Shown: in pieces, positions 37,440 through 52,339 of the stretch
Layout: every line of letters begins with the position of its first letter
How positions within the stretch are numbered: position 1 is the stretch's first letter
Source of the DNA: Dirofilaria immitis
Taxonomy: Eukaryota; Nematoda; Chromadorea; Rhabditida; Onchocercidae
Assembly (NCBI GenBank): GCA_024305405.1
Contig: JAKNDB010000079.1
Coordinates: 1,236,001-1,300,000, forward strand
Direction: 5' to 3'
DNA: 64,000 nt
Made by a program: the position numbers and the translations under genes
Notes under the pieces: model-generated
What the model was told of the DNA's origin: nothing
The model's input: the letters and a program-made list of their open reading frames with translations, nothing else
Database searches by the model: none

Positions 37440-39845
37440 TTAATGAAATTAATTTTCAACTAAAATCGTTTTATTAATTTGTACATAAGAATTAAAATTG
37501 GATATACATATGTTATAAAAATATATGTTCTACTATTTATTCTCTAATTTATGCAACATTAATTACTGCTAATTATAGAATAACCAAATTAAAAAAACTG
37601 ATGTGAGATATAAAATTGAAAATTGAAAACTTGGAACTTTTTGTTTTTTTTCGCCTTATTTTAATATTTTCAGCATTTTTTAATACTCTGATATTTAATA
37701 CTTAAAAAGAAATGATAATTTCTTCAATTTTATTACAAATTATTTATTGGACAAGCGTGAAAATTTATAATTTTATAATAATTATAGCAAAAAGTTTTTA
37801 TCACAAATTCAAAAGTATTCCTTATGTCAATGGATGGATAAAAAAACATATTATTTATTTGAAAGAATTTATAAAAATTTCGCCAATTTCAATTTATTAT
37901 TAAGTTTGTAAGAAAGTAATTCAATTTTTTAATTATAATTTTGTTGTAAGTTTATAAGAATTCTTTTAATGTTATCAGAAAGTCGCATCAATTTCTCGGA
38001 TCTTATCATAATTGTTTTGCAGAAAAATATGATAATCATTAGAAAAATGATAATTATGATAAATAATTTCATAAAAAATTGAAAAATTCTTCAAATAGTT
38101 AAAAAATTAAAATTGAAATATTCGATATAACCTGTTATAATCCATATTCAAAAAAATTAAGTAATATAATTGTTGAATAAATGAATTTATCCATTAACTA
38201 TATTCTTTGTATACTCGAACATTAAATCAATTACTAAAACAATTGATACACCATTTTCAATTGTTAAATTACATTAATTAAACAAAAATATTCCTTTTCT
38301 TTCTTTTTCTTCACACCGCATGTCATTCACTATCAATCCGAATTTGATAAAACTTTTCTGCCCTGTTCTTTCTGTATTATCATTATTGTTTTCTTTTAAT
38401 ATTATTCATTTATTTATTATTAATATTACTATTATTATTATTATTTATATATATAATATAACTAGACCTGTTTCAAAAAAAGAAATTCCAATTCAATGAA
38501 ATTGTATAACTTCGATTTCATATAACTTTTAAAATAATTATCCCAATTTACTCATCTGCCTTGTCTAATTAGTTTTGATTTTTTTCTTTTTTTTATATCC
38601 GAACTTAGCATATACCTTGTTCAAGCCAAATGATCTCATCAAATATTGCTCGCATTTATTGTTATGCTATAATAAAATTTAATTTTAACTCCCTTTCAAC
38701 TTTCTCTTTCATTCATATATTTTTTGTTTTGAAAAATCATTTCAATCCGATAATTACAAATAAGCAACAGACATCGATCATCTGAATTAGAGTCTTTTTA
38801 TTTCTTTTTAATTCATGCATTTAATTACTGGCAAAGATCGACCCACCCTTTTAATATTACGGAGTATATTTCTACTGATAATCCAGTTTTAATCATCTCA
38901 CCATCTTATGGGGATATTACAGGAAAAGAATATTGATAGGAATTATCTCGTAAGGAAATTTAACAAAAAGAAAAAGACATCTCATACGAAATGAATTACT
39001 GAAATAACAAACATTCCCTCACCGATCACTAGATATAGTATAGTAATGATTTGTTTTACGTTGAAAATGATAAATTTGTTTGGATGAGAATTTTTAAATT
39101 TGCAATCAGCAAATCATTTCACTTTTTATTCTTTGCTCAGAAAACAATTTAGAAATTGTTTGACGAAAATGCAGTATAAACGAGACGATATAAGACAACC
39201 GATCAAAGAAAACAATCGACAAAACAGTAAACAAAATTTGTTGAACGCTAATAATAAGAAAAAAAAATTATTAAAGGCGAACAACAAATTATTCAAAAAA
39301 AACATCACCGAAGGATAATAAAATAACAATCACTATATGATTCCATCCTTCGGTATTAAAATCGAATTTCAGAAAATATTTTATAATTTACCGAAAATGT
39401 AAATACCGGAAAAAATAGCAACTTTCTAGACATTCAAATAACTCTTTACTACTAGATATAGCAATCTATGATCAAGCGTTCAATACTTTGTGCCTTACTG
39501 AGATAGTGCAACTGAGGGATTTAATGAAATTAATATAATGTTCACTTCGATCTGAATTGAAGATATAATTCCAACTTTTCTATAACTTTAATTTCTCCCA
39601 AATAGCTTTAAATTAAAAAATTTTCGTTTAAAAAATTTTCCTCTAAAGTCAATTTGCTTCAAAAATTTCTCCCGAATATCTATTTCCCATATATTTCTTC
39701 CCATGATATATTTCCATTTTATAATTTGAACTCCATTTTCCAAAAATTAAAACAATTCCATTATTTTATACTTAATTCAACAAAACAGTGATAAGATCAT
39801 TTTTGCGTAAAATGCAAATGTAGAACATACACCGATGAAAGATCA
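37440..39845. other. Convergent intergenic region
   Basis: About 2.4 kb between the 3' end of the plus-strand peptide gene and the 3' end of the minus-strand SCAF gene, so it holds both 3' flanks. Open frames at 37712-37903 and 39100-39318 have low-complexity K/N/I-rich composition and are not called. A 10-bp-arm inverted repeat (ACCGAAGGAT ... ATCCTTCGGT) spans 39307-39354. Confidence 0.55.
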
Positions 39846-42800
39846 TTATTCTTCATCATCACCATAAACAATTGCTTGCTCCAACATTCTATCTTCGTTC
39901 ATTGTTACGGTCTGTAAAAAATGAGGATAAAAAAAGCAAAATCTTTAATCAAATGAAATATAATCAAAAATTTTATTGCTGATATTTATAGGATATAATA
40001 TTCCAGTGACGTTTCTATTGTCAAAAACTGCGTGTGATATATGAAATAAAGCAAAAAAAAAGATCTACAACATTGATGCATTAATATGTTGCATAAAACA
40101 CGATTTTATCGAACTCACACAGCAATTAAGAAATTTTAAATTTTATTAAAGGAAAAAAATTACTCACCCTCAAATCATCCTTATTTAACGCTGCACTTGC
40201 GCCACCGACTAATTTTGCTTCAGATGATAAAACCTCGACAGTGCCGCTTACTGCAGCGTTTTCATCATCATGAGTGGTCGATGTCACGGGTTCATTACTT
40301 GAATCATCCAACTCAGTTCCCTTTGTTATCTTTTTTCCTGAACATGAATGAAATAACAAGTAGCTTAATTATGATATTGCATAGCTATATATAAATTTAA
40401 AAGCATAATTGATTCTAGCATGAAATATAAGCACGTGAATATATTTCTATCAAAAATTATATCATGAGCAGACATCAATCCATCGGAATCACATTCATAT
40501 CAAAATAGACTCCAGTGCGAATAATATTTAGATCATAATTAACAATATCCAAGGAACCAATTACTATGAAAATTAGATTCCCAAATTATTCATTACAACG
40601 GAAGTTCACATGACTATGCATTGGAATTTCGAAAAATGCTTAGAATAGTACTATTAAACTATCCTAAACCAAATCCTAGATCGTTGTTGTTTAAATGATT
40701 TCTTTTCTAGCCAATATGCAAAATATCATTCCAGATTTACTGATAACTTTTTTGAAACTTCAGAAAAGATCTCCGGTTCAAGCTTCATAGAAGCGAAAAT
40801 TTTATAATTACTAAGTTTGGTTGATTCGGGTTGCACGTATTCCTCATGACTGCTAGACGGTGTTATAGCATTATTATCCCATTCATCATGCCTAGAATTC
40901 TCAATATGCCCATCTCCCGGTTCACTATTCCGCCATCGATTCTCTTGCGCAGTTTTGTAACTATCTGCAATAATAATAAAATTACAAATTTTGAATCTCT
41001 TTTCGGTTAAGTTTGTACATAATCTAATACTTTTGTGAAAATATTTTTATACGCATTTGCACTTTTGCCCTTAATAATTTTTGTTGAACAATTTCTTAAA
41101 ATCAGGAGCACATAAATTGAAGATCGATTTAACTTCCAAATTTTTTTGATAACTCTTGTATTAAGTACCTAATTCCCCAATATGAATGCAAAAAGGAAAT
41201 AAAAACTTTCCAGTGCACAGAATGCATATTATAGCGTGATGATATGCAAAATAAGACTACTTGATATCTTAAACTGCAATATTTTTTATCAAATGATATT
41301 TAACATCATTGCACACCATTGGCATAATCGCTGCTTTTATCAAAAATTCTACATTATAACAAAGGCAGATAATCATGACTGAAAAACATCAGCTTAACTC
41401 ATACCAGAATTATTAGCTAACAAATTGGGTGGAAAATGTCGCGATGGATAAAGATTTCGCAGTCCTCTTCCTATCCCTGGCGAATGCATCAGTGGTACTG
41501 GTGCTCGTAACACCTACAACAAAGCAATGAAAAATACTGCACAGAAATCACTGTATTTATTTGATAATAAAAATTCTTGAAATATCACTGACACAATTAA
41601 ATTATTCGGAAACTGTGAAGATTAAAATGAATAGTTGCAATGAGGCGCATACCCCTCTCATTGGAGCTCCTCCGAAAGGCGGTCCTCCGCGATAGGGTGA
41701 AAATGGTGATCTGAAAGGAACAAACATACGAATAGAGATATTTACAAATGGTAACAATATAACGATAAAAAATGCACATTATAACAATTTCCTTTCCAAT
41801 TAAAAAATACTTTTATATATTGAATTAATAGAAACTTTAACAGTTTCTGAATTAATGAAAAGTTTAACAAAGCCAGCAGAAAAAGAACAAATGTAATCGA
41901 AAACCTAACCTTCCCGGAAACATCCCCGGTCGATTTCCTCTCATATTTAGAGATCCACAAGAGGCATTGTACCTGGGAGGTGGCATATTGTAGCTGGAAG
42001 ACATGAATGCATTTGGTCCTGAATCATCCATTCCTTATGGATTTTGAATTAGAAAACCATTATAATTAAGGAAAATTACAACATTAAACTTTGCAAATAA
42101 TTTAATTTTCGAGTTAGATTTTTGAATTAGCTGATACTTAACACACAATTTCGTAAGAGTTCTAAAGGCTCCAGCAGAAATATTATAAGCAAAATAAGAG
42201 CGCATAGCTCTCCTTTAAAAAATAACCTTGCGCACGCATTCTTTCCACATTCATCGCACTGGCAGCAGCCTGAAACAATACACAACTAATTTAAAATACG
42301 AAACATATTAAACTGCATAAAATTACTATTACTTTTTGTCCTTAATCAATATTTAAGAAACAGAATCATAACAAAATTTATAAAAATATTGCATTATAAG
42401 CATTATATTTCCCAGTACTGACTGGCTTAACTCTTTCAATAGGTATATTTGATCCATTGTTATATATGTTCATGCAAAAGTAGCTATAAAAATAAAATTG
42501 CACATCTTTCATAAAACTGTTAATCTAACCATAACGAAATCATACCTGAGGAGGAGTAGATGAAGCATTCTTTCCTTGTGTATCAGTTGGTGCACAGTTC
42601 TGCGGCTTTGGAGCTGATGTAGCACCAGCCAGTGGTACACCTCCAATTTGAGGAGGTAAGCCAGGAGGAAAAATACCAGGAATTGGCACCATTCCATGAG
42701 GTAAAAACGGAGTAGCTCCGGGTAATCGAGGCGGTTGACCCACTGAAAGCTTAAGTATTTTAAAAATAACATAAAAATCCATTAATCCAATAGTTACCAA

Positions 42801-45800
42801 ATCTTACTAAACACTATAATTTTAGTAATAAGAAAAAACTCAGCAGAACAATAAATCTGAATAAATATTACAATTAAGGAGCAAAAGATTGGAAATCTTT
42901 TTATTAAACAAGTTAGTTTTTAAGAATAACTAACGAGGGAACTGATATGAAGGCATATTTACAGCTATTTGTGGCAATTGAATATTCGAAGTACTTTGAA
43001 TAGAAGCTGAATCCTGCTCACACTGCTTTCCTTTCAGTCCATGTTCATCATACAGATCTGTAGTGGAGTTTCCAATAAACTGTTCATTTTTCAATTTTAT
43101 TTCAAAACCATTTAATAAAGTTAATTTAATTTATTAAAATAAACGAATCAGAAAACCATCGAAATAATAATAAATTAATTAAAACGAATTTACCAGCAAG
43201 ATGCGCAGGTAACGATTCCACTTCTAGATGGCCTCCTTCTATTAGAGATTCCAAATCACTAGGTAGTGCAAAATGTGGAATCAATGAATATCCACGATCA
43301 GGATCCCAGTACTCCGCATATCTTTCACCTTTTAAACCTTGCCCAATACCCCAATTCAACTAAAAAGAAAGAAAATAGAAATCCAAAAAATGAAAGAAAA
43401 AAAAAACTTTGTTTAGGTAAAAATCGTTAAAAAATTATACAATATATCAAGAAAGACTGCACCAGTTACAGAGTTTCCGATGTGCAATTTTCCAATAAAT
43501 CAAACTATCAATCATATTTCACCACTTCTTTTATGCAGAAATAAACACTAATTTCAATTTGCTTATTTTAATATGCAAAACTTACTTTCACAATCTTCTC
43601 TCCGATTTTGAAATTTTTCTGCATCCGATCCATTACCCGAAATGCTGCTTTTCTATCTTTCATCGTAACATATGCACATGCACGGGAATGTATAATGCTG
43701 ATACGTGCTGGTTCTCCAGCTTCAGCTACTGCCTGACGAATTTCATTTTCCGTACAATTGGAAGGAATCCTCCCTAACCATAGTGTACACGAGGCAACTG
43801 TAAATATATGAACCATAAAAATTAATCAATTTGATAAGAATTTAAAAAATTAATCGCATATAAGTGGTGTTATAGATCGATAATACAAAAATGTATAAAA
43901 CACATTTTAGAAATCTTCGAGCACTGTTTAATATTTTTTTTAATAACTGTTTAATATTTTTTAAACTAATTACAAAATAACAATAACAGCTTGCATTAAA
44001 AAAATTGATAAACAATAGAACGGAAATGAAACAAAGCATTTAATAAGACTTACTTTTCAGCTATTCCTTAATTGTATTAACAACAACTAATTGCATTTAA
44101 AAGATCAGAAGAAAAAAATAAATGAGCTTCTGATCTAACACTGCAAGGTTTCGCTTCCATTCATAAATAATTGTATAACAACTTACTTAATAAATGTCCT
44201 TCTTTTGGTGGCCACGGCAACCCCATTTTCGACGCAACCGCTCCAAATCTCTGTACTGCAAAGGTTCGAAAATATGAAAAAATGACAGTACAAAAATCTT
44301 TGTTTAACTTTTCAATCTATTTTCCTAGTATCTTATATATCTGAAGTACTATTCACTAATCAGAACAAGAAAAAGAAAGTTATGTGTATTGCAATATAAA
44401 GTTTTAAAGAAAAATATAAAATGATATTAAATATTATAAGCGTAATCACAAACATTCCATAAAAAGTTAACAATATTACCACTTGAATGATTATGAGAAA
44501 AAGAAAATCTAATCAATGTTACACCCTTAGACAATAAAACTTACTGCTGGATTATTATGGTCACGATCCGATCGTTCCCTATCAAGATGTCCCCGTGAGA
44601 GACCTCTTCGTCCACGACTATTACTACGACGACGTTCTCTTCTACGATCTCCAAAGCCTTGATCACGAGATCGACTACGTCGCGGCCGTTTTGATGAGTG
44701 CGGATCCACAAAGCCTCGACTGTTTCCTCTGTCCTCATGTTCACGATCCCTTCACAATTATTATATGACACAGTGTATGCCGATGTTGAATGTAAATGTC
44801 ATTATTACAAGGAAATAAAATTATGAAAATATTAATTATATGTCTATCTATTTTCAACAGGCAGTAAATATGATGATCAAGATAAGGAATAACCTCGAGC
44901 GACCGCGCCTCCGTTCCTGATTTTTATCATTCTTTTCATTAATTCTATCATTTCTGCCATGACCTGCTCTTAAACGCTCATCTCGATCACTATCAAATCT
45001 GTCATCTGTCTTTCTGCGATAACGATCATCCTGGAATACAAATATTATGATGCAGTTAGCACATATAGGAAGAATTCTGATTATTCCACTTCATATAAAG
45101 AGAAAATTGAAATCGCGAAGCTAATATGGAATCATCAGTAATATTATTCGAATGGAAAATCAGACGTATTTTTTTCTGCAAAAAGGATTACCTTTGAGTT
45201 AAAAAAACCACACAATACAAAATTTAATATAAACAAAAAAAAACCTGATCAATATCATTGCGATCTCGATTACCGGCATTCGTAGTACTTGCGAGTGGCA
45301 TTCCTGCAGATATCGAAGTAGGGATCTGCGAAGGCATCATACTCAGAAGATTTGGCGGTGGCATATTTGATGCAAATGCAGCTAATCCGCTCGCATTAAG
45401 TAACTAAAATAAATAACGATTGATTTTTTTATAAATAATTACAGAAACATTAACTTGCATCACAATCTTCAAAATTATAATTCTAGACCTAGTAACATAG
45501 CTTCTGAAAAGGATTTACAACAGTCAAAAAGTATGATGAAGGGTAATTTAATCACTGCTGCTCCTATTTTTATATAATATATTAAAAATCTTAGTAGAAT
45601 GAAAGGAATTTATGGAACTGTTTTCCAGAATTCTATAAAAAGTAAACACAGATCCATTTTAAACAAGTGCATAATACTATTTATTTCATTAACACTTTTA
45701 TCAGTTAAAGATTATTCCCAATAGGTTAACAATGTTTCTAAATAACGTCAAGTCTTTTATAAGTAGTAAAAATAAATGACTTGGCGTCAGGAAACAGTAG

Positions 45801-46031
45801 TCCTCGAGTGAACTTACAAATTGTTGTGCCGATCTAGGTGATAACATGTTTGTTGCTGCTGGAGGTTGCAGCGATTGACCTGGCATTGGAATCGAAAGCG
45901 GAGGAATAGCCGCTATGTTCGCCTGCGAAGCAGTGATTGGATTTAATGGAATCGTAATGGGAGGTGCTCCTGATTGGGCGGCTAATGTACGAACTGTAGA
46001 TGGAATATTTCCTTGTTGTTGTTGTTGTTGC

Positions 46032-46080
<49 letters not shown>

Positions 46081-46086
46081 GCTGTT

Positions 46087-46120
<34 letters not shown>

Positions 46121-49100
46121 TAACAGCTTGTACTCTTGCTGCAGCTGCCTGGGACAAAGCCGAAATTCGTTCCGTATGCATACGTTGTATTTCTTCTTTC
46201 GTATCTGGTTCCCGAAGAACTGCTTCAGCCATGCTATAATGATATGTATTTGAGTATAATTTCGAGATAAATTTCCAATTTTAAAAATTTCTTATATAAA
46301 ATCGCCATATTCTCTGCAACCAATCACAGCAATAAATTAGCTTAATTCGAGTTAATGTTTAGCAATTACCACTTCCGAACATAATTATTCTTTGGTTCAT
46401 TTCACCAAACTTCCTCAGCGACAAATCAGCCTATTTCGAATTAATGTCTAGTAATCAACCACTTTCGGAAAGTATACATATTTATCGTTTCTTTGGTTCG
46501 TTTCATCAAACTTCATCAAACTTCCTCTTGAAATCCAGAGATTTACATAAAATTTCAAATTATCATTCACTTCATCATTTTTTTGATCAGTCTTTAATCC
46601 TCGTGAATTATAAAATTTATCCACATTAAAAAAAAATTATCGCATAAAAATTATTCAATACCCTATAATTTGTTGCTTCGTTAGCTCGGTGTGTTTCGCT
46701 TCCGCCTCTAACTTGCGGTTAAAATCATCGTCACCACTATCATCTTCATCACTGTAATCGAATTCTTTCGAAAGGAGATTCTGAAAAAATGCATTAGAGC
46801 ATTAACTCACCATCTTATACATTATTTTATTACGAAAAAGAAAATCTGTAGCTGCGAACGAAGCATTTGATAAAGTATTCGATAAAGAATAATAATAAGC
46901 TACCTCATTTTATATTTTAGCAATAAAAAATTTAAATTCCAAAAATTTTTAATAATAATCAATAACGGTTATTTACATCGCTATGATTCGCTAATAAAAG
47001 TATTGAGTCAGACATCAATATTAGAAATAAACTCTAAAGAAAATGAAAAAATCCTAAACAAACCTTAATGTTTCCCTGCCTTTTCGAATCTAATTCCCTA
47101 CGTTCGGTAAGCTTGTCATTAACTAATTTGTTAACTTTCTGCAGTAAGGATGAATCGGAAGTAAACATTCCGCCAAGATCCAAACCCATTGTGGTTAGCA
47201 TTGCAAGTGTTTCACGTTCGCTCACGCCTCCTTCTACAGCATCATCGCTCGGCTCACATGAAGGCAGAGGCGGTGTACGTGAACGATTTCCCTGGAATTT
47301 GCAACGAGATATGAAAAGAATTCAGAAAGTTTTTTGAATATTGCTTATACTATATTATTTATATAAGAATTATAGAATTAAAAAGCAAATATGATAAAAT
47401 GAACAAAAAGCTCTGCGTCCGGACGATAAAATTTTAAAGGGCGTACTGGAATTTAACTATCTGAATAATAACTTATTCAAGGTCAAAAGTTTTCTCGTTC
47501 AGATACAATCTTATTTTAACAAAAAAATATTCCCGAACATACAGGTGGCAAAATGTATGATTCCACTACTTTTCTTTTTCACCACGACCAGGAACTCGAG
47601 TGTATATCGAAAAATCTGCTTGATCGCCTTTCACGCTTTTTCTACGACTACAACATCAATTTCTGCAAAATGCTTCATTGTCATTCATAACTTCACTTCG
47701 TAATTGACAAATTTGAAATATTTTTCTTCGACATTATTCTATTTAAATACCGGATTTTTTTCTTGTTGATTATCTTATCCGTCCTAGACATCAGCATATC
47801 CGGAGAATAAGGTGCATTTTCAGAAATATTTTACATGATGGCAAAATTTTAAATAAGGCTTAGCGATTCACTCTTTGCCGTTGCTTTCAGAACGACAATA
47901 ACAAGCTAAGAGTACCTGTATAAAATCCTAAACTTTGATAACTACAAGAAATGATAAGATTGAAAAAAAAAAGAAAAAACAACCAAGTCCATGAACATCT
48001 CGACAGTATTCTAGCCATGGTCGTAACTTTGTTGTATCAAATATTTCATGACTCTTCCATAAATTCAAGACTCGAACCACTTTCAACTATAAGTAGTACT
48101 GGAAATTATCGTGAATACGAAATATAATAGTTGAGTGATTGGAAAAAGGAAGTATGTCGAGAAACACTGAGAAATCCCAATTTACTGAAAAATTTTCTCG
48201 TTACGAAAGCTTAACAATAAAAACAAAAAGAAAGCACAACCACATGCAGTAGGATATTTTATCTTTTCAAGTTATTGCTTAAAATGAAAATCCATGAATA
48301 CCTTATCATCTACTTTACAATTCAATAAATTTGAAAGGGTTGCTTGCATATTGATCGCAAAACGTGGACCAAAAACATCTTTATCTTTGAATTGATGACG
48401 TGACTGCCGTATTATAGAATCAATACAATAAAGGCCAGGTATCTTATATTCTGCTTTGCACTGAAAATAAAAACATCCAGTTGATAAGAAAACTGAAAAC
48501 ATTAATTAGCTTAATCAAATAATTCGGATGATTCGTATCTGACGATTGAAATTTGCATCGATGATTTGTTCTATTAAGTTAAGAAAGTGTCTTCTAAATT
48601 TTGCATTTATTTCATTTTTTAATATATCGAAGACTATGATGTAAAGGCGATTAAAAAAGTAAAAATATGTTACTCTTCTCCTTTTTCCTTGCTATTAAAA
48701 TCTTTATATGTTAAATTCTATAATGTTCAGAAACCTTAAATTTCATTACCTTCATCAAAAATTTTTCGACTCCAAAGACAACATGTTTATAATATTTAAT
48801 AGCTTTCATTGCTGCTTTTGTGATATCCACAATCTTTTTCTTACTTATCGGCGGCCGTAATTCATAAAGAGATACCAACTAAAAGACATTTATTTCTCAT
48901 TTCAAATTATTATATTATTACAGAATTGATAATTCAATCTTGTAATTTCCTATAAATCTTTTTATTATTACCAAAAAATATATCTTGACTGCTATTAATA
49001 AATTATGACGGCAGTATCATCCATCATCTATAAGCTAAATCATATAGTTAATCCTTTTATTTCATGTTTCATGAAATAGAAAAGAAATGTGATCCGTCTT

Positions 49101-49282
49101 AATATAATGTAACAATATGTTTGCTTTGGCACCATTTAAGATAACAATGCGGTCTATTTTAAAACCAAACTTAGTATTCGTCTGCTCTCTAATATTATCA
49201 CTGATAATTCACCGACAGCTTATTAAAATATAGAGTAATATCATACCTCAGCATTAAACGCTCTCACAACTTCCGTTTCCAT
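39846..49282 (-). CDS. SCAF8: SCAF4/SCAF8 homologue: CTD-interacting, RS-rich, RRM protein
   Basis: Nuclear SR-related factor; mammalian SCAF4/8 bind the phosphorylated Pol II tail and suppress premature polyadenylation. Exons, minus strand: 49247-49282, 48750-48878, 48302-48460, 47984-48086, 47064-47291, 46662-46780, 45818-46233, 45245-45403, 44894-45030, 44545-44749, 44187-44250, 43586-43797, 43194-43359, 42935-43057, 42546-42742, 42227-42269, 41910-42033, 41653-41710, 41405-41513, 40812-40964, 40168-40337, 39846-39911; about 1,057 aa. CID at residues 1-140 (ELRPPISKKKI, LYCIDSIIRQSRHQF, VVRVLNLWK), acidic EFDYSDEDDSGDDD, poly-Gln, RS region, RRM (TLWLGRIP, ACAYVTMKDR), the conserved YAEYWDPDRGY block, then Pro/Gly-rich tail. 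Two problems: exon 47984-48086 to 47064-47291 does not keep phase, and the frame changes in the poly-Gln exon. Confidence 0.94.
46013..46122 (-). repeat. CAG/CAA trinucleotide tract encoding poly-Gln in the SCAF gene
   Basis: About 36 triplets of mixed CAG and CAA on the coding strand. Read as Gln, the tract continues in frame into GNIPSTVRTLAAQSGAPPIT and on to the next exon. Read in the frame of the preceding coding sequence (MAEAVLREPDTKEEIQRM) it becomes Ala/Thr and hits a stop before the RRM. Confidence 0.9.
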
Positions 49283-52200
49283 TGTCTCGTTCACGTTTCT
49301 TTCAATTTAAGTTAATAAATTCAACTACTCATTAAAAATGATACTTTTAAGCCAATATTTTCGAATAGATATAATTCTTTACCCTGAAATTAAATATTAA
49401 ATTCATTTTCACATAGTCACTATCATGTATTTTAACATCAAAATCTACAAATATCAGCCACTAATAAAAGATAGAAATTAATGTTACAAATTAAAAAAGA
49501 AGAAGATTCGAAAAAACTTGTAACAAAAAAGTAATAGATCTTAATCAAAACTTTACATCCCCACATTAAAACTAAAATACCCAAGAAAAATGACACCATG
49601 GATCGAAATGATCAATCCAGCATATCGCCGAACCGTAAAATAAGCTTTATTTTTCAGACCATACTGACACATGTGTGAAATTTGATTGAATCATTGAACA
49701 CAAGATTATTTCTGCTTGAAATGAAATAAAAAATATTTTTATGGGCCATTACTTTTTAAACAAATAAACTATTACGGAAATAATATTTGACATAACTTAT
49801 CAGACATTTAAGCAAAATTTTATCGATAAAAAACTGTTTGAGCGTAACTCTCAGATGTTTCAACAAAGTTTTGTATATTTTTGGAAATAATTATTTGACA
49901 TCGCTCTCAGATATCTATGCAAAATCTTTTTTTTTTTTTCGAAATAAGTTATTTGACGTAGTCCGGAAATATTTAAATAATTATTTGGTTTAACTCTCAA
50001 ACATTATGCAAAACCTTTTTATATACGGTATTGTAATTTTTGAATGAACTTTTGAAACGATCAATTCAGAAAATCAAAATTGGATTTGAAATTAAAAATA
50101 TGAAAGAAATATTGTAAAATAAATATTTACCAATTACTTAACATATACATTTCATAAAGAAATGAATGCAAATTTTTAAACTTAAAATTTTGAATATTTC
50201 TATTGTCCATTTCCGCTTCATATTTCTCGACTGCTATCACTAATAATATTATCAATGATCCTCCGTTTTCAGAGATGCAATAGCTTAAAACGCGATTATA
50301 TCATTTGCCGATAATAATTGATAAATATTTGTAGTTAAAGAAAGAAGAAAAAATAATCCAATAAAATTATTTAGAAGATTAATATATATATTAATTACTG
50401 ATTATTTGATATTAAATTAGAAAATAAATAGCTTAAATATTTTAATCTATTCAGTGATATATCTTTATGATAAGTGTGTTTATTCCATCATTAAAATATT
50501 ATATCTTTTTTCTAATTTGAAAAAATTCTTGTTTTAAAATTTTTCAAATTCTCCCTATTGTTACTATGATTTTGAAAGTATTTTATTTTCATACTTTTCA
50601 TTTTTTTTACATTCCAAAAGTTTCAATTCTTTTATCCATTTTTTCTAATTTTTATAATTCAACCAAATAATTTTTTATCAGCATCACAACTGATAATCAC
50701 TTTGCTTTTTCTGAAAAAACTGGCAATAATCCGATGACTATCATAAATAAATTATTGAATAAAATTTTAAATTTATTGACTTTATTTGATATAACATCTC
50801 CTAATGTATAAGCAATTCAAGTTTTAAGATTAATTATTCGAGTAAAGTGATATGCAAACGTCAAGTACGTAAAAATAAGCTTTGTGTTTAGGATTATTTG
50901 AATTAATCGATAAATAAAAGATTGAAATATTATAGTAAACGTTGTCATCGAACTTAATTAATAAAGTAATAAATGATAATATATAAAAACAAACTCAATT
51001 GCTATAATTACTTTCACGTATAAATAGGACGAATTTCAGGTGAATAAAAATTTTTTGATAAAATAATATTTATAGTAAATTTGCATAATATTTTACATTC
51101 ATTATTATTAAGCTTTTGCATAAATAGAAAGTTAACAATATGATTGAGATATTTCGAAAGCTATTTGAAAATTTTCAAATCACAAATTCATCAATCAAAT
51201 AATTGGAAAATAGTCCCAAAAATGAATACTACAATACAGAGCTTTAATAAAATAGTTTAATGATGATAAACTTTCTATGATAAGCTCCATCCTTTTATTT
51301 AATAAAACCGTAATCTGTCTTATCTTTTCAATTCCTGATTTCCCTTAATCAATGGTAAAATATTAAAAAGAAATAACCGGAAATAATTAATCTGTTTAGT
51401 CTATCTGTAATATTTTCTAATTTAAACCTAAATCTAGTTCAATAATTAATCTATAATTATTATTAATCAAATTTTTTTCAAAACTCTTGAAAGGTAATTA
51501 TCAATTTCAATGTCGTATAACATCGATTGCGAAAAATTAGAAAGTTATAACTTAATCATTGAAATTCTGAAAACATTATGATAAATGATTTTTTTAATAA
51601 TTAACGCTTAATTTGGAATAATTAAATCAATATTTATTACTACATATATAATAAAACTGAAATAATTAAATTAATATTTATTATTGCATGTACAATATGG
51701 CTACATATGACAACACAACATATACAATAAGGCTATCTATGACACTATTACCCATACAACAGGACTATTTGTGATACTATTATACATACAATAAGGCTAT
51801 GTATGACTCTGTTACATGCACGATAAGGCTATCTAAAACATTGTTGTTATCTAATTTGAAAATCATTAAGAAATACTCAGTGAATTGAATTAGGAAAATA
51901 TATTATATCAAAATAATAATAACATTATACTGGGTAAATGATAATTACAAGATATGATTGATAATTTCTTGTTGGAAGAATTATAAATTTAAAGCCAATC
52001 CAAATTAAGTAAATTAAATGGTATTACAAAGGTTTTAGATGTTTCAAGCAGAAACCTAAAATTTGGTTGTTTCATCGATCAATACATATAATATTAATCG
52101 AATCCCCGCGATTTTCCATATGCTTTATCGGATTCCCGACGAAACGAGGATAATATTCCCGATAAGAAAGTAATTCGATATACGAAAGATGAGCATAGAC

Positions 52201-52339
52201 GCTTTTAGAAATTAGGCGTTGTGCACCACTTTTATAACAAATTCTAATAACATTCATATTGGTGAAAGAGCATAGTCTGTATCTCTGTTACAAACGACTT
52301 AATGTTCAATGCATTCCTATGCCTATTTAATATTTAAGA
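49283..52339. other. Intergenic region upstream of the SCAF gene
   Basis: About 3 kb, AT-rich, including the presumed promoter of the SCAF gene at its left end. A five-copy tandem repeat occupies 51689-51846. No exon, RNA gene or other element was recognised. Confidence 0.6.
51689..51846. repeat. Imperfect tandem array, five copies of about 32 bp
   Basis: Units of the form ACATACAATAAGGCTATCTA followed by TGACACTATT repeat five times with moderate divergence. Confidence 0.8.

Noticed and set aside
37712..37903. 63-codon hydrophobic plus-strand frame
   Set aside because: I/K/Y-rich composition expected of AT-rich non-coding DNA; no splice partners or motif.
39100..39318. 72-codon K/N/Q-rich plus-strand frame
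   Set aside because: Low complexity, begins with TTG, no recognisable domain; likely chance.
45915..46253. Poly-Cys and poly-Val plus-strand frames
   Set aside because: Antisense of the CAG/CAA tract in the SCAF gene, which is coding on the other strand.
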